Translations under genes and position numbers: made by a program | Notes under the pieces: model-generated | Told to the model about the DNA's origin: nothing | Seen by the model: only the letters and a program-made list of their open reading frames with translations | Database searches by the model: none | Part shown: positions 20,561 to 29,500 of the stretch, piece after piece | Layout of the letters: every line of letters begins with the position of its first letter | Position numbering within the stretch: the stretch's first letter is position 1 | NCBI RefSeq assembly: GCF_964355755.1 | Contig: NC_092677.1 | Span: 1,555,001 to 1,619,000, forward strand | DNA length: 64,000 bases | Direction: 5' to 3' | Source: Antedon mediterranea | Lineage: Eukaryota; Echinodermata; Crinoidea; Comatulida; Antedonidae

Positions 20561-21087
20561 TTGTACGGTGGTTAGCCCACTGAGGAAAGGAAAATTACCA
20601 CCGGAAATTTAGAAAACATTTTAAAACAAATTTTCGAAATACTATAGGTAAATTGAGAAAATTATACTGCAGTGACAGAGATTTAATTGCTTTTGGTCTT
20701 GTAAATGTAGTTCAGAGAATAAGTATACAAGTTATTTGTATCTTAGACACCAATAAACCAAGAAATATAATTATTATACAATTTGGAATTAGTGTTATTG
20801 AAATATTCAAATAATACTTTTAAAAAGATACAGTATTTCTTGTAAAATAATTGGGTTGTAAAATGTGGATTATAACTCAATTACAATTTTACTAAGACCT
20901 CTAGCACTGGCTATAACAGAAGTGTTGGCCATGTGTCGCTATACAAAAAAGCAATTCATTCGGTAGCTACCCTATAACAACATAATAGGAAAGATGATGC
21001 GAAAACTCTAATATTGTAATCATGCCTTTTCCTATTGTAAATTTTGCAAATGCTATTATCAATCCTATTTTAATTTCGCCATTACAG
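20561..21087. other. Intron of G3, nothing recognised
   Basis: A/T-rich, with no exon, repeat or RNA gene that I can support. Confidence 0.35.
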
Positions 21088-21379
21088 ATCTTGAAAAACC
21101 AATTCTTAATCCAACACAATTGTTTATAAATATTGGTGAAACAGCAACATTCACATGTACTGAACCTGATGGTTTACCACCGATTAACATCACATGGACC
21201 AAAGATGATGTCATCCTTGATTATTCTGATACACAAAAGTATCGGTTTTTTGATGCTACATTAACAATTAATAGAGTAGATGAAGAAGATGAGGGAGTTT
21301 ATCAGTGTAAAGCAGAGAATGCTGCTTATCATGGAATGCAAGGAAAACTAAGCAATTATGTTACTCTCATCACATTAGG
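21088..21379 (+). CDS. G3 C2-type Ig exon
   Basis: It begins LEKPILNPTQLF and shows FTCTEPDG, ITWTKDD and DEGVYQCKAENAAYHG. The end is unclear: the frame stays open past several possible donors (ATTAG|GTTGGT is preferred). It is close to 1867 and 38287. Confidence 0.7.
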
Positions 21380-21928
21380 TTGGTACGGTTGGAATAACAA
21401 TAGTTCTATAACTGTTAACTGATACAGTGAATACATACTATTATATAAACATACATTTCATTCTTTCCTTACCAATTTTTTTTAAATAGTTTTACATGAT
21501 ATGGATAGCAACGGTGAGGTATACAGAGCACAGCTAACACACAGCGAAAGTTTATTTTTTATTATGCATGCGTTTTAAAATATGATAAGTTTCGATAATA
21601 ATGCTTGTTTATTTGTTGTTTTTTTTTACACATTGACGACTAATTATATATCCTAAGTCAACAATAAGAAGTACGTTGCACTTTAAATTGTAAATGTCCG
21701 GGTTTGGTGTCCACATAGACTATCATGAACATGTTTGTTTTGCTGCGAAACGATACCGAATGTTTCTTGATTTTGTTTCCTTAAAACCAATCAATGTCAT
21801 TATCGGTTTTTGTTTTAATAGTAATAGCAAAAATTAGTAATAGAAGCCAAAAAGCTGAAGAGAAAATATACATGTGGATCTGTACTCATACGCTCTTCAT
21901 ATTTATCACTTGTATTTTATTATAAAAG

Positions 21929-22044
21929 GTTCAACTTCGACTGGTCTTGTTGTTGGAATGACGTTTGTTGATGTGCTCATTGGATTCATTATCTGTTTGC
22001 TTGTGGATTTTATCATCAGCAAAATATAGAAGACAAATCCACAG
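21929..22044 (+). pseudogene. G3 transmembrane exon with in-frame stop
   Basis: [20 protein letters not shown] and then VDFIISKI, followed by TAG at 22027-22029 where sister exons have AGG (Arg). Asp replaces Gly inside the hydrophobic stretch twice, which weakens it. The donor CAG|GTAGGG is intact. Confidence 0.65.
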
Positions 22045-22349
22045 GTAGGGCATAATTCTGATTCAGAAAATAGAACCATAAAACAAGAGTAAAATGCTCA
22101 ATAGTTTAGTAAACTACCGCGGTACACCGCACAATTAATGAAATGTATTAACAATAATAAGTGCTTTTTGATGTTTTATGTTTTTTCTACATCGAAAAAC
22201 GACAACCAATCAGGAGTAAGGATGCCATACTTCAACTTTCATTACTCACTTTCAGTTGTCATCATCATTATGAACGTCACCAATAGGTTTACAAGATTGT
22301 ATTTCTTTTCGTTTATGTTCATGCAATGAACTGCTGTATTTTTAAACAG

Positions 22350-22468
22350 GCGTTATTATGACTTATACCAGAGAGACAGATCAAGAAACAAACCACACAT
22401 ACCAATATTTACAGAAGAAAGACGATAATCAAGCTGTATATGTAAATGCAGAGAATGACAACAGATAA
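22350..22468 (+). CDS. G3 Tyr-rich tail exon
   Basis: It reads MTYTRETDQETNHTYQYLQK, then DDNQAVYVNAENDNR and TAA at 22466. The first motif is YQYL; the second, YVNA, has lost the hydrophobic +3 residue. The start of the exon is disturbed (GCGTTATTATG against GCGTATATG), so the incoming phase differs. Probably not translated. Confidence 0.45.
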
Positions 22469-23529
22469 ATGATACATTTAATTATTATATAGAAAAATAC
22501 AATTAGGCCGATTTTAAACATATTGCAGTGGCTTACTGTATTTTGTTCAGATAAATATTGTGAAAAATAAAAACACCTCATCATTATTAAGGTTTCTTAT
22601 GTTGATGGACGTTTCTATTTATATGTTTTAGCTGATATGTTTGAAAGTTGCCTTACTCGAATTAACAGATAACATTTATATAACGAGTTCTTATAGATCA
22701 GACGTAGGCAAATTCCTAATGTAAACCAGAGTTAGCCAGTATTTCATGTACGCGTCGCGGGTTAATGCGGGAAACGCGAATGTTACTTATGATGTCATGA
22801 TATAATATCATATTTGTATAAAAATGATCAGGGTCCATCACTTCAACAACGTTTTATTATTTATTGGCCAACATTCGGTATGTTTATTTATATTCTGACA
22901 TAATGGCGGGAAATATTAATACATCCTGATATCACTAACAATCTTGCGAGTATTGAATCATAACACTAGGAGATATATTTTCTTGGTCCTCATCCTTGAT
23001 TTTATCCAGCGCCGGTTTTTTTTACCTCAGCAATTAAACGTTTGCAATAAGGTAATGGTTTTGTGTTATGTTTTCATTAAATAAACTAATTTTTTTATGT
23101 GGGTATAGTGGCTAGTTCCTTGTATTTTATCATATCCGTATGTTTCAAATTGACATATTGCAATGGATTAAAATATAAGACCAAGGTGAGGCTTAATTAT
23201 TTACCCGCCGAGTAAATTGGCTTTATTTAGTAATCGCTAACTTTAGTGAGTAGGTACAGTATCTGGTCTGATGTCTGATGTGAACACACACTAAAGAATG
23301 TTATTGTAGCTTTTATTGTTCGATAACACTAATAAAAATAACATACAGTGGATGTATTCTGTCTTCAAACCATATTAGGATTGAACTTGTGACTTGTCTG
23401 TGCAGTTGAGCGCATTCTAACAAACACATTGTATATGGATCTACTTTAACAATAAGCCTAACTAGTTACTATATTGAAAGGGATAGGTGTAAGAAATTGA
23501 CGAATGACAACTAGGCCTCCAGCTAGGAA
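22469..23529. promoter_or_regulatory. 5' flank of G4
   Basis: About 23320-23529 is closely repeated before the signal exons of G6 (43130-43335) and G8 (57270-57484). About 22985-23330 is a diverged match to 34200-34580 before G5. Conservation next to each first exon suggests a shared promoter region. No TATA box can be fixed. Confidence 0.5.
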
Positions 23530-23578
23530 ATGTTTCCAGAAAATAAAGATATCTGTTTGGTTAGCATCCTCCTTCAAG
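23530..23578 (+). CDS. G4 signal-peptide exon
   Basis: MFPENKDICLVSILLQ ends at G|GTAAGT in phase 1. The hydrophobic leader is completed by the next exon, which starts VLFCICYGVSV. The same 49-nt exon occurs at 43336 and 57485. Confidence 0.75.
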
Positions 23579-26500
23579 GTAAGTACACAGTGACCAACTA
23601 TACTGCGACAGCACAACCCCCTTAGTTAGCTGTAGCCACTATTCTTTGCCAGATTAATAAATCTTACGACTGTTTGATAACACACTTGGTTAGTTTTAGC
23701 CGAGTCTAGGACTTACTCATTTTCTCCTCTTCTTCCATCTGGACACTATTGAGTAAAAAGTGCGATTTTTAAAGTACTACTCCTCCCTTATTAGTTGTAG
23801 TATTGAGCTGGGATTTGGCATGAATATACTACAGGGACATGTCCTAAAATCTATAGAGCCGGATTTTTAAATTTCAGACCGGATGCAGCCATATGACGTC
23901 TCGAAGATGGTACCATATAGCCGTATTTGGTAGGTGTATGTGACGTCACATCTTGTCTTATGACGTCATTACAGCTTCATTTGATGTACCCCGAGTATCG
24001 CACATTCGTGCTTTTTACTCGGGGTACTTACTCATTTTCTCCTTCTCTTCCTCCATCTGGACACTATTGAGTAAAAAGTGCGATTTTTAAAGTACTACTC
24101 CTCCCTTATTCGTTATAGTATTGAGCTGGGATTTGGCATGAACATACTACAGGGACATGTCCTCAAAGCTATAGAGCCGGATTTTTAATTTTTTGTTAAT
24201 TAATTTGTTTAATTAAGAAGCCACAATGTGTGACACACACCACAGCGTTATGTAGTTATATGGTTATATGCGGATTCTTGGCGTAGTGGTTATCACGTTT
24301 GTTTAACTCGCAGAAGGTACCTGGTTCGATCCCGGACGAAACCTTTTTTTTAAACTTTATGGTGAAAAGTACTGTATACGCAATATGATAATTATACAGA
24401 GTATATCTTATTTTTATTATTTTTTAAAATACTTATTTTGTGTAATCGGTAATTATCACTTTTACACATGTTTATTTTGCTTTGTGCTTATTACCATTTA
24501 TTTGTAATTTAAATGGATTAAAAAACTTTCTGTAACCCACATTTTTAATGTAAGAGGTTTCGTAGTGTAGTGGTTGTCAAGTCTGCTTAACACGCAGAAG
24601 GTCCCGGTTCGAGCCCTGGCGAAACCTATTTTCTTTACTTTCTAACTGTATACGTCTGTATACAGCTTCTTTCGCTGTACCCCGAGTATTGCACATTCGT
24701 GCTTGTTTGTTAATTAATTTGTTTGATTAAGAAGCCACAATGTGTGACACACACCACAGCGTTATGTAGGTACATGCGGCTTTTTGGCGTAGTGGTTATC
24801 ACGTTTGCTCAACACGCAGAAGGTACCTGGTTCGAGCCCTAGCGAAACCTATTTTTCTTTAACTTTATGGTGAAATAACTGTATACGTAATATGATTTAG
24901 AGTATATCTCGTTTAATACGAAAAGATATTACAATTCAGTGACTTATTTCTATATTTACTCGGGGTACCTGAGTCTAGGACTCTCTCATCTTTTCCTCTT
25001 CTTCTTCCATCCGGACACTATTGAGAAAAAAGTGCGATTTATAAAGTACTACTCCTCCCTTATTCGTTGTAGTATTGAGCTCGGATTTAGCATGAATATA
25101 CTACAGGGACATGTCCTCAAAGCTATAGAGCCGGATTTTTTAATTTCAAACCGGATGCAGCCATATCACGTCTCGAAGATGGTACCGTATAGCCGTATTT
25201 GGTAGCGCGGTTATTGATGTGTATGTGACGTTACATCCGGTCTTATGACGTCATTACAGCTTCTTTCGCTGTACCCCGAGTATTGCACATTCGTGCTTGT
25301 TTATGGAAGGTCCATAGTCGACAATTTCACTATTTTTTTCAAAATCTTCAAATAGCTGCCTGAGCATATTCGGCGACACGAATTATTGTAATAAATATAA
25401 CTTTTTTCTTCTCGTTTCAAAATGGTCATGTGAGACTTTCGCTATAAAATTTATCTTTTAGAATTGTCTCTTTTGCTCTCCTAAGTTTCCTGCATTTTAT
25501 TCAAGCTTTCTTCTCTGTAGAAGATGAACGGTTTTTAAAGAGGATGCATTTTTAAATAATAATAATAATAGGCCTACTGATGTGTATTTTTTTTATTTAG
25601 TTTTATTCTGCATTTGTTATGGAGTGTCTGTAAATATCAACAACTTAGATGCTGTACATGAAGGCTCTGACACAAGAATGACATGTACATATACAAGAGA
25701 CAGTAGTACTAGTTCAAGTGATCCTATTGTGACATGGAATAAAATCATAGACGGGGAAGCAGATAGAATATCAGCAACTCAGAATGGATCTATAATCATA
25801 GAACCTTCGTACCAAGAGAGATTTGGCGTTGATAGAGATGATGATAGAATTCTTGTGATTTCTAACACTTTGCGAATTGACAGTGGCACATATCAATGTG
25901 AAGTTGTTATATTTGATGACCCACCAGTGGATGATGATACTGTGACATTAAATGTGATATGTACGTATACGGTTAAATTCAAATATTTGTATACAGATAC
26001 AGACGGTAGTCATAGTATATTTTTTAGTTGTTTATAATATAGTTTTAAAATATTTCAATTTCATAGTACTGTATTTATTTTTGGAATATAAAAATATTGT
26101 TTAGGCCTATATTCACTAGATCGGTACCCAATATATTGCTTTGTTTAATTTCAGTGTCAAATAACTGTTCCAATCACGCTTGTTCTAATGGAGGTGTTTG
26201 TACACCGTCTTCTAGTTCTATGGGATACACATGTTCCTGTCCACCGTGTTTCTTTGGACAATTGTGTGAAACTCGTGAGTTTTCACTACCGGGAAAGTAC
26301 TGTAGATAACAAGCCGAACTATACATTGAGCCTTTTCAATAATAAAGAAAGTATATAAAACTAGATTTTAAGTCGTCGCTTGAGTCATACGTTAGAATAC
26401 AAATAAATGTTTTACTGGAACATTATGTGAAAATACAAATTTAATTCATGTACTTTACAGTATAAAATATTTTTGTTAACTCGAATAAATGTATTTATTA

Positions 26501-29500
26501 TCATCAGCGTCAAATGCTTGCTCCAACAACCTTTGTCAGAATGGAGCTGTTTGTAACACTGTTTCTGGTTCCTGTACAGCATACACGTGTACATGTCCAT
26601 TATGTTTTACTGGATCATTCTGTGAGACTCGTAAGTTCTATGTTTGTCTGCCTGCCTTTAGCACAGTTCAAATACAAATATAATCATATATTTCACAGTA
26701 TAAAATCATTTTTGTAACTCCAATACATTAATTTATTATTACCAGGAATAAATGCTTGTGACGCCCACCTTTGTCAGAATGGAGGTACATGTAACACTAT
26801 TGTTGGTTCCTGTACTTCTTACACGTGTACCTGTTCATCATGTTTTACTGGAACATTCTGTGAAACTGGTAAGTTCTATGTTTTTTCTGCTTTTCTTTAT
26901 CAGAATTCAAATATGTATTTTACAGTCTATAGTTTTCTGAAAACTGTAATGTTCTCTTTTGTATAATATTCACTATCAGCGTCTGATGCTTGCGACGCAA
27001 GTTCTATGTTTGTCTGCTTGTCAGCCCGTGCCGACTGAATCTGCCCTATAATATTCCAGTATAAAATGTAACTAGAATGCATTCATTTTTTATTATCAGG
27101 AAATGCTTGCACTGGCAACATTTGTCAGAATGGAGCTGCTTGTAACACTGTTTCTGGTTCCTGTACAGCATACACATGTACCTGTCCATTATGTTTTACT
27201 GGAACATTCTGTGAGACTCGTAAGTTCTATGTTTGTCTGCTTGCCTTTATCACAGTTCAAATATAAATTTAATCATGTACTTTACAGTATAAAATCATAT
27301 TTGTAACTCAAATAAATGTATTTATTATCATCAGCGTCAAATGGTTGCTCCAACAACCTTTGTCAGAATGGAGCTGCTTGTAACACTGTTTCTGGTTCCT
27401 GTACAGCATACACATGTACCTGTCCATTATGTTTTACTGGAACATTCTGTGAGACTCGTAAGTTCTATGTTTCTCTGCTTCCCTTTATCACAGTTCAAAT
27501 ACAAATTTAATCATGTACATTGCAGTATAAAATCATTTTTTTAACTTGAATAAATGTATTTAACAGCGTTAAATGCTTGCTCCAACAACGCATGTCAGAA
27601 TGGAGGTACATGTAACGCCGTTGCTGGTTCCTGTACAGCATACACGTGTACCTGTTCATCATGTTTTACTGGAATATTCTGTGAAACTGGTAAGTTCTAT
27701 GTTTGTTCTCCTTTTCTTTATCAGAATTCAAATATGTATTTTACAGTCTATAGTTTTCTGAAACTGTAATGTTCTCTTTTGTATAATATTCACTATCAGC
27801 GTCTGATGCTTGCGACGCAAGTTCTATGTTTGTCTGCTTGTCAGCCCGTGCCGACTGAATCTGTCCTATAATATTCCAGTATAAATGTAACTAGAATGCA
27901 TTCATTTTTTATTATCAGGAAATGCTTGCAATGGCAACATTTGTCAGAATGGAGCTGCTTGTAACACTGTTTCTGGTTCCTGTACAGGATACACATGTAC
28001 CTGTCCATTATGTTTTACTGGAACATTCTGTGAGACTCGTAAGTTCTATGTTTCTCTGCTTCCCGTTATCGCAGTTCAAATATAAGTTTAATCATGTACT
28101 TTACAGTATAAAATCATATTTGTAACTCGAATAAATGTATTTATTATCATCAGCGTCAAATGGTTGCTCCAACAACCTTTGTCAGAATGGAGCTGCTTGT
28201 AACACTGTTTCTGGTTCCTGTACAGCATACACATGTACCTGTCCATTATGTTTTACTGGAACATTCTGTGAGACTCGTAAGTTCTATGTTTCTCTGCTTC
28301 CCTTTATCACAGTTCAAATACAAATTTAATCATGTACATTGCAGTATAAAATCATTTTTTTAACTTGAATAAATGTATTTAACAGCGTTAAATGCTTGCT
28401 CCAACAACGCATGTCAGAATGGAGGTACATGTAACGCCGTTGCTGGTTCCTGTACAGCATACACGTGTACCTGTTCATCATGTTTTACTGGAATATTCTG
28501 TGAAACTGGTAAGTTCTATGTTTTTTCTCCTTTTCTTTATCAGAATTCAAATATGTATTTTACAGTCTATAGTTTTCTGAAACTGTAATGTTCTCTTTTG
28601 TATAATATTCACTATCAGCGTCTGATGCTTGCGACGCAAGTTCTATGTTTGTCTGCTTGTCAGCCCGTGCCGACTGAATCTGTCCTATAATATTCCGGTA
28701 TAAATGTAACTAGAATGCATTCATTTTTTATTATCAGGAAATGCTTGCAATGGCAACATTTGTCAGAATGGAGCTGCTTGTAACACTGTTTCTGGTTCCT
28801 GTACAGGATACACATGTACCTGTCCATTATGTTTTACTGGAACATTCTGTGAGACTCGTAAGTTCTATGTTTCTCTGCTTCCCGTTATCGCAGTTCAAAT
28901 ATAAGTTTAATCATGTACTTTACAGTATAAAATCATATTTGTAACTCGAATAAATGTATTTATTATCATCAGCGTCAAATGGTTGCTCCAACAACCTTTG
29001 TCAGAATGGAGCTGCTTGTAACACTGTTTCTGGTTCCTGTACAGCATACACATGTACCTGTCCATTATGTTTTACTGGATCATTCTGTGAGATTCGTAAG
29101 TTATGTTTGTCTGCTTGCTTTTATCACAGTTCAAATACAAATTTAATCATGTACATTGCAGTATAAAATCATTTTTTGTAACTCGAATACATTTATTTAT
29201 TATTAACAGCGTTAAATGCTTGCTCCAATAACGCATGTCAGAATGGAGGTACATGTAACGCCGTTGCTGGTTCCTGTACAGCATACACGTGTACCTGTTC
29301 ATCATGTTTTACTGGATTATTCTGTGAAACTTGTAAGTTATGTTTGTCTGCTTGCTTTTATCACAGTTCAAATACAAATTTAATCATGTACATTGCAGTA
29401 TAAAATCATTTTTTTAACTTGAATAAAATGTATTTAACAGCGTTAAATGCTTGCTCCAACAACGCATGTCAGAATGGAGGTACATGTAACGCCGTTGCTG

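Larger units (their letters stand above)
19627..22468 (+). pseudogene. G3: Ig-superfamily receptor pseudogene
   Basis: Exons: signal peptide 19627-19684, V-type Ig 19819-20154 with an in-frame TAG at 20127-20129, a decayed Ig at about 20298-20560, C2-type Ig 21088-about 21379, TM 21929-22044 with TAG at 22027, and tail 22350-22468. The linker exon acceptor near 22195 is lost. With nonsense in the first Ig domain, the gene could give only a secreted one-domain fragment of about 120 residues. Confidence 0.65.
23579..25600. repeat. First intron of G4 with a three-copy repeat
   Basis: A block with 'cacattcgtgctt', 'tccatctggacactattgag' and 'ctacagggacatgtcct' occurs at about 23695-24020, 24025-24185 and 24955-25305. 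Copies carry CRE-like palindromes TGACGTCA (for example at about 23940 and 23963). tRNA-Val-like sequences lie between them at 24271, 24556 and 24778. Confidence 0.65.
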
